A stretch of DNA of 64,000 bases from Dehalococcoidia bacterium (GTDB taxonomy: Bacteria; Chloroflexota; Dehalococcoidia; DSTF01; WHTK01): the NCBI GenBank assembly GCA_009377745.1, contig WHTK01000004.1:101489-165488 (forward strand), given 5' to 3'. Within the stretch, counting starts at the first letter, position 1, and each line of letters starts with the position of its first letter. Below the pieces are notes generated by a model. It was given only the letters and a program-made list of their open reading frames with translations. It was not told where the DNA came from and searched no databases. The translations under genes and the position numbers were made by a program. Positions 51,957 through 60,392 of the stretch are shown here, one piece after another.

Positions 51957-54185
51957 ATGGAATTGCTGATCCCCGTGGCAGGAGCCGCGGCCGTCCTCTA
52001 CGCCCTTTGGCTGGCGCGGGACGTGCTCAGCCGTGACCCCGGCACCCCTGCCATGCAGGAGATTGGCGGCATGATCTTCGAGGGGGCTATGGCCTTCCTC
52101 AGCCGCCAGTACAGGACCATCGCCATCTTTGCCCTGCTCACCGCCATCCTGATCGGCGGTGTCGTCGGCGCCATCTCCGAGGGCGTCAAGAACATCGAGT
52201 TCATCAGCGGCCAGGTCAGCTACACGGACGTGGAAGTGGGCCAATGGACGGAGGGCGCCCTCACCGGCATCTCCTTCCTGGTTGGCGCGTTCTGCTCCGG
52301 CCTCGCTGGCTACATAGGTATGTTCATCGCCGTCCGCTCCAACGTCCGGACGGCGGCCGCGGCCCAGAAGAGCCTCAAGGAGGCCATTACCGTCTCCCTG
52401 CGCGGCGGCGCGGTCTCCGGCTTCCTGGTTGTCGCCCTCAGCCTCATCGGCGTCTCCTCCCTCTACTTCATCTTCACCGGCGTGCTGGACTACCCAGAAG
52501 CCATAGCGCCCTTCCTCATGGTGGGCTTCGGCTTCGGCGCCAGCTTCGTCGCCCTCTTCGCCCAGCTCGGTGGTGGTATCTACACCAAGGCTGCTGACGT
52601 CGGCGCCGACCTCGTCGGCAAGGTCGAGGCCGGCATCCCCGAAGACGACCCGCGTAACGCAGGCGTCGTCGCCGACCTCGTGGGTGACAACGTCGGCGAC
52701 TGCGCCGGTCGTGGCGCCGACCTCTTCGAGTCGATGTCCGCCGAGAACATCGGCGCCATGATCCTCGGCGTCGCCATCTACAGCGTCACCCAGGACATCG
52801 AGTGGATCATCCTGCCGCTGATCCTCCGCTCCTTCGGCGTCTTCGCCACGATTATCGGTATGACGTCCGTGCCCTTCTTCACCAAGGAAGACGGCCAGCA
52901 GAACCCGATGACGCCGTTGAACTACGGTTACTACGTCGTCTCCATCCTCTCGGTCATCGGCCTCTTTATTACCACCCGGGCGCTCCTGGGCGATGTCTGG
53001 CACTGGTTCTTCTTCTGCGGCCTCGTCGGTGTGCTGACCGGCATCGCTTTCGTCTACATCACCCAGTTCTATACCGCCGGCGGCTGGCGGCCCGTCCAGG
53101 AGATCGCCAACGCCTCCAAGACCGGCCCCGCGACCAACATCATCATCGGCACCGCCGTCGGCTTCGAGACGACGGCCGCAACCGCGCTCACCATCGGCTC
53201 CGCGCTGGTCGCCTCCTTCCTGCTGGGCTCTAACGCCGGCATCGAGAACGTCGACCCGACGACCGCCGGCATCTTCGGCACCGCTGTGGCGACGATGGGC
53301 ATGCTGATGTCCGCCGCCTACATCCTGGCGATGGACACCTTCGGCCCCATCACCGACAACGCCGGCGGCATCACCGAATTCTCCGGCGCACCCGAGAGCG
53401 CTCGCCACATCACGGACTCCCTGGACGCCGTCGGCAACACCACCAAGGCGCTGACCAAGGGCTACGCCGTCGCCTCTGCCGGCCTCGCCGCCTTCCTGCT
53501 CTTCAGCGCTTACCTCGACAAGGTCAAGGAGCGCCTCGAGGTGCCCCTCAACGAGCATCTGCCCGTCGACGTCGCCAACGTCGACGTCTTCGTCGGCGGC
53601 CTCCTCGGCGCCATGCTCGTCTTCCTCTTCAGCTCGCTCGCCATCCGCGCCGTCGGCCGTGTTGCTGGCGAGATCATCGAAGAGGTGCGGCGCCAGTTCC
53701 GCGACGACCCGGGCATCATGGCCGGCACTTCTCGTCCGGATTACGCCCGAGCCGTTGACATAACAGCACGAGCCTCGCTCCGGTCAATGGTCGCTCCCGG
53801 CCTGCTGGCCGTTGGCCTGCCGATCGTCGTGGGCCTGGTCTTCCGCTTCTTTGTGGCGGACCTCCATGTCGGCGGCGATGAGAACTCCGGCTGGCAGGCC
53901 GTCGCCGGTCTGCTGATCGTCGGCACCATCGTCGGCATCCTCGTCGCCACCTACCTGAACAACAGCGGTGGCGCCTGGGACAACGCCAAGAAGTTCATCG
54001 AGGCCGATGAGCTAAAGGATGATGCCGGCAACGTCCTCGGTAAGGGCACGCCCACTCACGCCGCCGCCGTCGTCGGTGACACCGTGGGAGACCCCTTCAA
54101 GGACACCGCCGGCCCGGCGCTGCACGTCCTGGTCAAGCTCCTGGCGACGATCACGCTGGTCCTGGCGCCGCTCTTCGTCGCATAG
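51957..54185 (+). CDS. hppA: Membrane-bound ion-pumping pyrophosphatase
   Basis: A 742-residue integral membrane enzyme that couples pyrophosphate hydrolysis to ion pumping. Landmarks are GGIYTKAADVGADLVGKVEAGIPEDDPRN (pyrophosphate site), VVADLVGDNVGDCAGRGADLFES, and the closing THAAAVVGDTVGDPFKDTAGPALHVLVKL. About 15 membrane helices are expected. In the segment GNTTKALTKGYAVA the Lys and Thr occupy the positions that mark K+-independent H+-pumping enzymes (K+-dependent ones have Ala and Gly/Ala). The ATG at 51957 follows GGAGG; an upstream in-frame ATG at 51912 is less likely. Confidence 0.97.
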   Translation: MELLIPVAGAAAVLYALWLARDVLSRDPGTPAMQEIGGMIFEGAMAFLSRQYRTIAIFALLTAILIGGVVGAISEGVKNIEFISGQVSYTDVEVGQWTEGALTGISFLVGAFCSGLAGYIGMFIAVRSNVRTAAAAQKSLKEAITVSLRGGAVSGFLVVALSLIGVSSLYFIFTGVLDYPEAIAPFLMVGFGFGASFVALFAQLGGGIYTKAADVGADLVGKVEAGIPEDDPRNAGVVADLVGDNVGDCAGRGADLFESMSAENIGAMILGVAIYSVTQDIEWIILPLILRSFGVFATIIGMTSVPFFTKEDGQQNPMTPLNYGYYVVSILSVIGLFITTRALLGDVWHWFFFCGLVGVLTGIAFVYITQFYTAGGWRPVQEIANASKTGPATNIIIGTAVGFETTAATALTIGSALVASFLLGSNAGIENVDPTTAGIFGTAVATMGMLMSAAYILAMDTFGPITDNAGGITEFSGAPESARHITDSLDAVGNTTKALTKGYAVASAGLAAFLLFSAYLDKVKERLEVPLNEHLPVDVANVDVFVGGLLGAMLVFLFSSLAIRAVGRVAGEIIEEVRRQFRDDPGIMAGTSRPDYARAVDITARASLRSMVAPGLLAVGLPIVVGLVFRFFVADLHVGGDENSGWQAVAGLLIVGTIVGILVATYLNNSGGAWDNAKKFIEADELKDDAGNVLGKGTPTHAAAVVGDTVGDPFKDTAGPALHVLVKLLATITLVLAPLFVA

Positions 54186-54203
54186 CCCTACGGGTTAACC
54201 CTG

Positions 54204-54238
54204 AAAGAGGCCGCCATTGCCCTGATGGCGGCCTCTTT
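54204..54238 (+). terminator. Terminator after hppA
   Basis: A 14-bp perfect stem (AAAGAGGCCGCCAT with ATGGCGGCCTCTTT), seven-base loop, ending in TTT. It lies 18 bases after the stop codon. Confidence 0.85.
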
Positions 54239-54345
54239 GTATCTGTAGCGATTCATCGTCTGCCTCTCTGCTGCCGATATATATCAGTGTAGGACTGCGT
54301 GCTGCTGCATTCGGCGGCAGCGCCGTAACTGGAAAGGCATCTCCT

Positions 54346-55668
54346 TTGAGCGAAGCCAGCAACCCCGTAGTGGAAGGTAGCCTCCGCGAACGCGCGGCCC
54401 GCCGGCTGCCCTCTCACACGTTTAGCGACCTTCTTGTCCCTGTCAGCTCAGCTCTGGACCTGGCGGAAGGGCATGCCGCTGGACACGCCCAGCGCGTAAC
54501 CTACATCGCCACATCCCTGGGCATCGCCCTCGGCCTTGATGCCCCCACTCAGCTGGCCTGCAATTACGCGGGGCTGATGCACGATATCGGTGTCGTGCCG
54601 GCCGGCGCCGGTCTCGGGGCCTATACCCGCGGTGATGAGCGTATGGTCTTCGCTTCCCTGCCGCTGCTCTCGCCCGAAGAGGCCGCGGTAGGCGCCAGCG
54701 ATTCGCCGGAGATCGTCATCGAGCGCATCGTCGATCACGTGATCCACGGCGCGCGGACGGCGCGCGAGTTCGGCCTCCCGGCCGAGACAATCAAGGGCAT
54801 CTCCGCCCACCACGAGCACTGGGACGGCACCGGCTACCCTCACGGCCTCAAGGGTGAGGACATCCCGATCCTCGGCCGCATTATCTGCCTGGCCGACCAC
54901 ATCGAAAGCATGATCGACCAGGCCGGGCCGCTGCTCGGACGCCGCAACCTGCCGTTGTGGCTCAACCAGCTCTCCGGCATCGAGGCGGACCCCAATCTGG
55001 TCTCCGTACTGCGTGACCTCGCCAGCGGCGACCAGTTCTGGCTCGGCCTATTCAGCGCTGACCTGCCCGGCGAGATCTCGCTTGGCTGTAGCCGCCTGCG
55101 TGAGCCCAAGGGCATGCGCCTGCTCGGTTTCTCCGAAAGCCTGTCTCAGCTCGTCGATTCGCGGTTCAGCTTCACGGTGGGTGTCTCGGCCCGCGTCGCC
55201 CGCTACTCCGAAGCGCTCGGGCGGGCCGTTAGCCTCCCGGACCTGCGCCTCAAGCAGCTACGCATCGCCGCTCTCCTCCACGACCTCGGTCAGGTCAGCG
55301 TTTCGGAGCGGATCATGGCCAAGCCGGGCATCCTCAGCGTTGAGGAGCTGGAAGTGCTGCGCAACCACCCCGCCTACTCGCGCGACGTTGTTGCCGGCAT
55401 CTACGGCCTCGAAGAGGTTGCCGACTGGGTCGCCGCTCATCACGAGCGGATGGATGGCCGTGGCTACCCGGACGGCCGCGCCGGCAACGAAATACCGTTC
55501 GAGGCTCGTATCCTTGCCGTCGCCGATGCTTACGTCGCCATGACGTCAGACCGGCCGCACCGGCCGCGCGCCGATGATGCCGACGCCCAGCAGCGGCTGC
55601 GCGGCGCTGCCGGCAGCCAGCTTGATGGCGACCTCGTCGAAATCTTCCTGCGCCAGGTGGTCAGCTAG
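54346..55668 (+). CDS. Protein with two HD-GYP-type domains
   Basis: A 440-residue protein. The first domain (about 30-215) has GHAQRVTYIATSLG, YAGLMHDIGVVP and HHEHWDGTGYPHGLKGEDIPILGRIICLAD, a complete HD-GYP pattern. The second (about 275-440) has AALLHDLGQVSVS and HHERMDGRGYPDGRAGNEIPFEARILAVADAY, but the first metal-ligand His of the family (GHSxRVA) is replaced, reading GVSARVA. It may hydrolyse cyclic-di-GMP or a related signal; the second domain may be inactive or regulatory. Translation starts at TTG. Confidence 0.88.
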   Translation: MSEASNPVVEGSLRERAARRLPSHTFSDLLVPVSSALDLAEGHAAGHAQRVTYIATSLGIALGLDAPTQLACNYAGLMHDIGVVPAGAGLGAYTRGDERMVFASLPLLSPEEAAVGASDSPEIVIERIVDHVIHGARTAREFGLPAETIKGISAHHEHWDGTGYPHGLKGEDIPILGRIICLADHIESMIDQAGPLLGRRNLPLWLNQLSGIEADPNLVSVLRDLASGDQFWLGLFSADLPGEISLGCSRLREPKGMRLLGFSESLSQLVDSRFSFTVGVSARVARYSEALGRAVSLPDLRLKQLRIAALLHDLGQVSVSERIMAKPGILSVEELEVLRNHPAYSRDVVAGIYGLEEVADWVAAHHERMDGRGYPDGRAGNEIPFEARILAVADAYVAMTSDRPHRPRADDADAQQRLRGAAGSQLDGDLVEIFLRQVVS

Positions 55669-55702
55669 AGCCAGATGGCCTGAGAGAGCCGCCTGGAGCT
55701 CG

Positions 55703-55924
55703 CTACTCGTCCTTCTTGGCGGCGAGCTTCTTCTTGTCGCGCGGCAGCAGGGCGCTGACACCGCCGAAGTACTCTAAGATCGAGGAACGCGGGATCAAGG
55801 TCCGTCCCCCGGCTTGGACGGTCACGACCTTGCCCTCCGCGATCATCTTCTCGAGCCGCTCCGGCGTAACGCCCATGGTGCGCACCGCCTCATCAAAGCT
55901 GAATTCCACGTCTGCTCTTGTCAT
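55703..55924 (-). CDS. Small helix-turn-helix/excisionase-like protein
   Basis: A 73-residue protein: FSFDEAVRTMGVTPERLEKMIAEGKVVTVQAGGRTLIPRSSILEYF is a MerR/excisionase-like DNA-binding domain with a wing, followed by a Lys-rich tail (RDKKKLAAKKDE). AAGGTGA precedes the ATG at 55924. It may regulate a neighbour. The gene ends just after the HD-GYP gene on the opposite strand. Confidence 0.72.
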   Translation of the reverse strand: MTRADVEFSFDEAVRTMGVTPERLEKMIAEGKVVTVQAGGRTLIPRSSILEYFGGVSALLPRDKKKLAAKKDE

Positions 55925-56103
55925 TTCACCTTGATTATAGCGATGCCCGCCTCGCGGACAAGAATTGCCGCCGCTACCGCCCACGCCAGGCCTAGCTTGG
56001 CCCGCGCCGAGGGCTGTAGAGTGGGACTCGTGCGGCCCGAAGTCATAGAGCAGAGCCATGTCGAGTGGACGCTCTCACGTCACGCCGCGGTGAGCGCCAT
56101 GCA

Positions 56104-57234
56104 ATGCTGAAGCTCGAAGTATCCTATCGCGGCATCTTTGCCATTGTGGCCTCGGTGCTCGCGATCTGGGCCTTCATCGAGCTCTGGCCGGTGCTCTTGC
56201 TCGTACTCATCTCGGCCATCCTCGCCATCGGCTTGCTGCCCTACGTCGACGCTCTGGTGCGGGCGGGGGTGCCTCGTGGCCCGGCCGTGCTGCTCGTCAT
56301 GGTGGCGATCCTTGTCGTATTCATCGGCGCCTTCAGCCTCATTGTCCCGGCCATGATCGATGAGTTTGCCGACGTACAGGCCAACCTGCCGGAATCGGCG
56401 CGGGAGCTGGAAGAGCTGCTGGCGATGGTCGGCATCAACGTTGAGCTTCAGGAACGCGCCCGCAACATCGATTGGGGCGGCCTGGTATCCGGCCGCGCTG
56501 CCGTTACCTACGGCCAGCAGGTGCTCTCCACCACAATTTCCCTGATCACGATTGTTGCCATGACAGCCTACCTCCTGGCCGACAAAGATCGCGTGGCGCG
56601 CTTCTTCGGGCAATTTATCCCGGACGATCGAAAGGGAGAGGCGGAGCGTCTGTTTCTCTCCGTATCGCGCGTGGTGGGCGGCTACCTTCGCGGTCAGCTG
56701 ATCACATCGGTCTGCATCGGCATCTTTACTTTCGTGCTGCTGAGCATCCTCGGAGTCCCGAACCCGCTGGCCTTCGCCGTCCTCGCGGCCTTCGCGGACG
56801 TGGTGCCGCTGATCGGCTCCTTCGTCGCCACGGTGCCGCCGACTGCCGCCGCCCTCCAGCAGTCATCAACTCAAGCGCTGGCCGTCATCGTCGCTATGAT
56901 TGCCTACCAGCAGTTCGAAGACCGTTTCCTGGTGCCGCGCGTCTACGGCCGCACCCTCAATCTGCCGCCGATCATCGTCCTCATCGCGGTCCTGGCCGGA
57001 GCAGAGCTACTGGGTATAACCGGCGTCCTGCTGGCGCTGCCCCTGGCGGCCGCCGCCCGCGTCGCCATCGACTATACGATTGAGAACCGTCATCTGCCGT
57101 TGATGGCCGGCGAAGAACCCCTGGCGCCTGATCAACCCGATTCAGAGCCCCGGCCCGAGCCGGAGTCCCGGCCGGCCTCGCGCCGCCGCCCGAGGCGCTC
57201 GGCGCCGCCGCCCCGCAACTCGAAAGCTAGCTGA
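56104..57234 (+). CDS. AI-2E family transporter-like permease
   Basis: A 376-residue multi-pass membrane protein of the AI-2E/UPF0118 family. N-terminal helices (IFAIVASVLAIWAFIELWPVLLLVLISAILAIGLLPY) lead to a central region and then the conserved GYLRGQLITSVCIGIFTFVLLSILGVPNPLAFAVLAAFADVVPLIGSFVATVPPTAAAL and QQFEDRFLVPRVYGRTLNLPPIIVLIAVLAGAELLGITGVLLALPLAAAARV. Members export signals or act as Na+/H+ antiporters; the cargo is not known. The tail is Pro/Arg-rich. It overlaps the GGDEF gene end by eight bases. Confidence 0.9.
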   Translation: MLKLEVSYRGIFAIVASVLAIWAFIELWPVLLLVLISAILAIGLLPYVDALVRAGVPRGPAVLLVMVAILVVFIGAFSLIVPAMIDEFADVQANLPESARELEELLAMVGINVELQERARNIDWGGLVSGRAAVTYGQQVLSTTISLITIVAMTAYLLADKDRVARFFGQFIPDDRKGEAERLFLSVSRVVGGYLRGQLITSVCIGIFTFVLLSILGVPNPLAFAVLAAFADVVPLIGSFVATVPPTAAALQQSSTQALAVIVAMIAYQQFEDRFLVPRVYGRTLNLPPIIVLIAVLAGAELLGITGVLLALPLAAAARVAIDYTIENRHLPLMAGEEPLAPDQPDSEPRPEPESRPASRRRPRRSAPPPRNSKAS

Positions 57235-58012
57235 CCGTCTGAGCCGCTCGCATCCGCCGGCGCTCTTCCAGCGAAGAGATCGTCGTCCGCGCCTCGGCGG
57301 GCTCCGCTGCCGCTTCGGGCCTCTGCTTGGCGCCGCTGCGGCGCTCCGGGCGGTCGCCGGAGGCATAGAGTTGGCGCTTGAGGTCGGTCAGGCGCTTCTC
57401 GGCGCGCCGGTAGATGCCGTCGAAGGCCTCATCCTTGCGGACGGACGCGTAGCCGTAGACAAAGCTGACCCGATGCGCGTGACCGCAGGACGTGAAAGCC
57501 TGGTCGAAGGGTACCAGCAGCTGAAGCGTTGCCGTCACAGCCTCGCCTTTGTCCCTATCGATGAGCAATGCGTACTCATCGCCACCCGTGCGGTAGAAAT
57601 CTCTGTTGGTCCGCTTGAGACGCTCGGCTACCGCCAACACCAGCTCATCGCCGGCCTGGTAGCCGCAGCTGTCATTCATCGCCTTCAGCCCCTCGACTTC
57701 GACGAGCACCAGGGCGCGAGACCCGGCCTTGGCCCGATGCAGCATAGCCTTGGCTTGCGTGACGAAGGCTTGGCGGTTGCCGGCGCCCGCGAGGTCATCC
57801 CTATGCGCCTCTTCCACTTCCGGAGTAGCGCTGGAGAGCCGCCAGAGGCAGACCACCGCCAGGACGGTGGGGGGAAAGCCAATCGCCAGTAACCACGGCA
57901 ACAGCGCCGGATTGTCTGATCCCAGGGAGATGATCAGCAGCGTCAGCCAGTAGGCGATGACGATGGCCATGGTGGCCTTCCAGGCATACGGGGTCTTGAG
58001 GAAGTGCAGCGC
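57227..58012 (-). CDS. GGDEF-domain protein with two membrane helices
   Basis: A 261-residue protein. Two N-terminal helices (ATMAIVIAYWLTLLIISLG and LLPWLLAIGFPPTVLAVVCLW) precede a diguanylate-cyclase-type domain: DLAGAGNRQAFVTQAKAML, GLKAMNDSCGYQAGDELVLAVAERL and FYRTGGDEYALLID. The signature is GGDEY rather than GGDEF, a tolerated variant, so it could make cyclic-di-GMP. It is preceded by a structured leader and a minus-strand terminator (58056-58200). With the HD-GYP protein at 54346 it suggests local cyclic-dinucleotide signalling. Confidence 0.85.
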   Translation of the reverse strand, partial: ALHFLKTPYAWKATMAIVIAYWLTLLIISLGSDNPALLPWLLAIGFPPTVLAVVCLWRLSSATPEVEEAHRDDLAGAGNRQAFVTQAKAMLHRAKAGSRALVLVEVEGLKAMNDSCGYQAGDELVLAVAERLKRTNRDFYRTGGDEYALLIDRDKGEAVTATLQLLVPFDQAFTSCGHAHRVSFVYGYASVRKDEAFDGIYRRAEKRLTDLKRQLYASGDRPERRSGAKQRPEAAAEPAEARTTISSLEERRRMRAAQTVS

Positions 58013-58055
58013 CATACGAGCCCTCTCGGCATAACTAGACGGGCTCTTGAAATAC

Positions 58056-58090
58056 AAAAAGCCCGCCCCTCCACTTGGGAGGAGGCAGGC
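58056..58090 (-). terminator. Leader terminator upstream of the GGDEF gene
   Basis: On the minus strand a GC-rich stem (58090-58079 with 58072-58061, two wobble or mismatched pairs) is followed by TTTTT. It lies 44 bases before the GGDEF start and about 250 bases after the upstream gene, so it is placed as an attenuator rather than as that gene's terminator. Confidence 0.65.
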
Positions 58091-58210
58091 CGGTCGGTTT
58101 TGCCATTAAGCTCCCCGACACCCGTTGGCAACCAAGGTTCAGGTGTCGGATCAATGCCACCCGGCGTCATCCGCGCCCGTCCTTGGGCTGAGTAGACCGC
58201 GTCCTTTGCA
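58091..58210 (-). promoter_or_regulatory. Structured leader, candidate riboswitch or attenuator
   Basis: Between the bPH2 gene and the GGDEF gene, minus-strand RNA can form an 8-bp perfect stem (CCGACACC with GGTGTCGG, 58149-58117) capped by an inner TTGG/CCAA hairpin. Purine-rich single strands then follow (GGGGAGCTTAATGGCAAAACC), and the terminator at 58056. It is riboswitch-like in layout. I compared it with the cyclic-di-GMP-I core from memory and found only partial similarity near GCAAAACCGACCGGCCTG, so no class is assigned. Confidence 0.4.
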
Positions 58211-58341
58211 GTCAATACCTATAACGCCTCTTGGGAGTGGGATATTACAGGTTCGGCAGTGGATTCTGGAACAAGGAGACACCGGTCTGCGGTTGAACCC
58301 CCGCGGCTTCTGACGCTGGGCACGCGGGAGCAGAAAGGCGT

Positions 58342-58902
58342 CTAACCCCGGAAGCGCAGGCGCTCGCGGTCGCGCTCGCGGTCGATGATTGACTGGACCT
58401 CTCGCGGCTGGGGGATGCCCGTCAGGTGGAAGTCGCGCTGCTCGTCCGCCGCCGTTTGGCAGATGATGTCGCCATAATCGAGCAGGGTGCGGACCACGCC
58501 GTGGCGATCAACCGTGATGTCCTGGACGTTGACCAGGTCCGCCGTCGAGATCTTCAGGCTGAAGGGGTTGGTCTTGAAGCTATCGATCAGCCGCTGATTG
58601 GTGATCACCCAGGCGTCGTTGTGGTAGCGGTACCAGGCCAGGAAGGTCCGCACACCCCAGTAGAGAAACCAGATGGCGGCCGCCACCCAGAAGACCTTCG
58701 CCAGAATGCCCTCGTAGGCGTCCGTCGCGCTCAGGACAACGCCGAACGCCACGGGTGGCGCCAGCATCACGAGCAGATGGATGGCCATGTTGGGCCAGAG
58801 ATAAATCCAGTGGCGCCGGCAGACCTCCAGCACCTGCTCGCCTTCTTGAAGCGGGAAGGAAAGCGAGACCTGCTTCGGCGCCGGGATAGCTGCTTCAGTC
58901 AT
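58342..58902 (-). CDS. PH-domain (bPH2/YdbT-like) membrane protein
   Basis: A 186-residue protein. Two membrane helices (LWPNMAIHLLVMLAPPVAFGVVLSA and VFWVAAAIWFLYWGVRTFLAW) are followed by a bacterial PH domain with the strand pattern NDAWVITNQRLIDSFKTNPFSLKISTADLVNVQDITVDRHGVVRTLLDYGDI. Such proteins are membrane-associated with no defined function. The start at 58902 is preferred over 58926 because the longer form adds an unlikely RRCRQHD. It is convergent with nothing close; a 320-base stretch follows with the GGDEF leader. Confidence 0.85.
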   Translation of the reverse strand: MTEAAIPAPKQVSLSFPLQEGEQVLEVCRRHWIYLWPNMAIHLLVMLAPPVAFGVVLSATDAYEGILAKVFWVAAAIWFLYWGVRTFLAWYRYHNDAWVITNQRLIDSFKTNPFSLKISTADLVNVQDITVDRHGVVRTLLDYGDIICQTAADEQRDFHLTGIPQPREVQSIIDRERDRERLRFRG

Positions 58903-58963
58903 ATCGTGTTGTCGGCATCGTCGCACCGGCGATTAGGCTTAGCAAGGCCAGCCTCTGGTGCCG

Positions 58964-59719
58964 TCACATGAACTTGTCCAGAAGCGGCACGAGCTCCGAG
59001 AGTGAGCGCACCTTGTTGGACGCTCGCCATTCCGGCAGGACTTCACGGTCGTTCAATTTTAGGACTGTATGGAGGCCAGCCGCCGCACCGCCGAGGATGT
59101 CGGCTTCGTAGGAGTCACCGACCATGAGGGCTTCGTTGGGTGCGACGCCGAGAGATCGGAGAGCAGCCTCAAAGATCGAGGGATGAGGCTTTCTGAAGCC
59201 AACGCGACCGGAGGTCACTACGGCGTCAAACGTACCTTCAAAGCGCGCGAGGTCAGCTTCGAAATCGAAGTAGAAGCGGTTGGTAATCAAACCGAGGCTC
59301 AGGCCACGGCTCTTTAAGGCCGCAAGGGTCGCGAGAGTGTCTTCGAAAAGGTGCAGGCCGAACTCATGCGACGGGATCAGCATGGCTTGCCAGAAGGCCT
59401 CAGTGCAATCGGCCGACAGACCCGGACAATGCGTCTGTAGAAAGGTGCGGGTCAGCGCAAGCGCGTCCAGCTCCTGCAGACTAGCGGATGCGTATCCAAG
59501 AGTGCTTATTGGAGGCACTCTGGCCCCTGGCTCGTCCGCCTGGACAAAGCCACGCCAGTAATCGGCGATGAACGCTTCGAGCTCCGAGTCCGCAACGTGG
59601 GGAGCGAGAAGCGACTGGACCCGCGCGGCCTGTAGCGAGGTGATGTGGTTCCAGTCAGGCGGGCCGGCCGCGTGCCAGAGTGTGCCATCAAGGTCGAAGA
59701 GGACGGCGCGCAAGGGCAC
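58964..59719 (-). CDS. HAD-superfamily hydrolase
   Basis: A 251-residue phosphatase-like enzyme. Motif I is VLFDLDGTLWH, motif II is LGLITNRF, the Lys is in VGFRKPHPSIFEAAL and motif IV is ALMVGDSYEADILGGAAAG. A four-helix cap lies between motifs I and II, which fits phosphoglycolate-phosphatase-like or haloacid-dehalogenase-like members. The substrate is unknown. It lies four bases after the small zinc-binding gene, so the two are cotranscribed. Confidence 0.92.
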   Translation of the reverse strand: MPLRAVLFDLDGTLWHAAGPPDWNHITSLQAARVQSLLAPHVADSELEAFIADYWRGFVQADEPGARVPPISTLGYASASLQELDALALTRTFLQTHCPGLSADCTEAFWQAMLIPSHEFGLHLFEDTLATLAALKSRGLSLGLITNRFYFDFEADLARFEGTFDAVVTSGRVGFRKPHPSIFEAALRSLGVAPNEALMVGDSYEADILGGAAAGLHTVLKLNDREVLPEWRASNKVRSLSELVPLLDKFM

Positions 59720-59722
59720 GCG

Positions 59723-59911
59723 CTACCACCAGCCGAGCTTGTAGTACCAGCCCTTGGTCTCGCGGCCCTTCTCACCGGCCTTGCGCAGCCGCTCCAGGTG
59801 CTTGCGGCAGAGCGGTACGGTCAGGCGCTCGCGGTCGTCGCCGCGCCACTTGAGGACGGCCTCTTCGGAGAGGGGCGGGTCGGTGCACCAGAGGCAGCGG
59901 GCGGAGGGCAT
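59723..59911 (-). CDS. Small Cys-containing protein
   Basis: A 62-residue protein with RCLWCTDPPLSEEAVLKW and VPLCRKHLERLRKAGEKGRE: a CxxC plus CxxxH arrangement that could bind one zinc ion. The C-terminus is basic and aromatic. I recognise no named family. It lies directly upstream of the HAD hydrolase, four bases apart. Confidence 0.65.
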   Translation of the reverse strand: MPSARCLWCTDPPLSEEAVLKWRGDDRERLTVPLCRKHLERLRKAGEKGRETKGWYYKLGWW

Positions 59912-60009
59912 TGTGGTTAGAGGTTAGGGGATTGGCGAGACGGAGTCGAGGTTGGAGATTGGAAACAGCGCGAGCGGGGTGGATATCGGCAGCCTAAGTA
60001 GGATAGTCA

Positions 60010-60045
60010 GCCGGGGCAGGATTCCTCCTGCGTCGGAATGACAGG
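60010..60045 (-). repeat. Dispersed repeat, copy 1
   Basis: On the minus strand, TGTCATTCCGACGCAGGAGG continues to AATCCTGCCCC. A near-identical copy lies at 62434-62467 on the plus strand (TGTCATTCCGAGGCACGAGG). Each can fold a short hairpin around GGAATC. Both copies are intergenic. Confidence 0.6.
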
Positions 60046-60095
60046 ACATTGAATGACAGGCAAGGTGGCGTTAGGAGAGCGATAGCCTAATGCCG

Positions 60096-60371
60096 TCACG
60101 CCTGTGACCCGCCGCCGATGGCTGGGAGGATGTTCACGCTGCCGTCCTCCGGCACCTGCTCCAGCAGCCCTGCCGACGTCAGCTCGTCATTGATGGCGAT
60201 GGCGATGCCGGCGCGGATGCCATCGTCCTCCACGAGCTGGGCCTTGAGTCCGGGGTAGGCCGCGTCCAGCTTGTCGATGACCTGGCGCAGGCTGCCGCCG
60301 CCGGGCACCTCCACCTCGGTGCGGCCGGCCGTATAAGAGCGCAGCGCGGTTGGGATCAGGATCGTCGCCAT
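60096..60371 (-). CDS. MoaD/ThiS-family ubiquitin-like protein
   Basis: A 91-residue beta-grasp protein: ATILIPTALRSYTAGRTEVEVPGGGSLRQVIDKLDAAYPGLKAQL and the C-terminal INDELTSAG, SVNILPAIGGGS. The family ends in a Gly-Gly that carries sulfur to molybdopterin or thiamine. Here GGG is followed by SQA, so the Gly-Gly is not at the very end, unless processed; it may instead serve as a protein modifier or small sulfur carrier. It lies near molybdenum hydroxylase subunits but is separated from them by a membrane protein gene. Confidence 0.85.
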   Translation of the reverse strand: MATILIPTALRSYTAGRTEVEVPGGGSLRQVIDKLDAAYPGLKAQLVEDDGIRAGIAIAINDELTSAGLLEQVPEDGSVNILPAIGGGSQA

Positions 60372-60392
60372 GTCTCGTAAAACCCAGCATGA

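Noticed and set aside
51954..53558. 534-codon minus-strand frame opposite hppA
   Set aside because: Asp/Gly/Val/Glu-biased shadow of the pyrophosphatase; hppA itself is certain.
58091..58210. Cyclic-di-GMP-I riboswitch
   Set aside because: Only a short stretch resembles the core; the GAAA tetraloop hairpin and the usual order of conserved segments are not seen.
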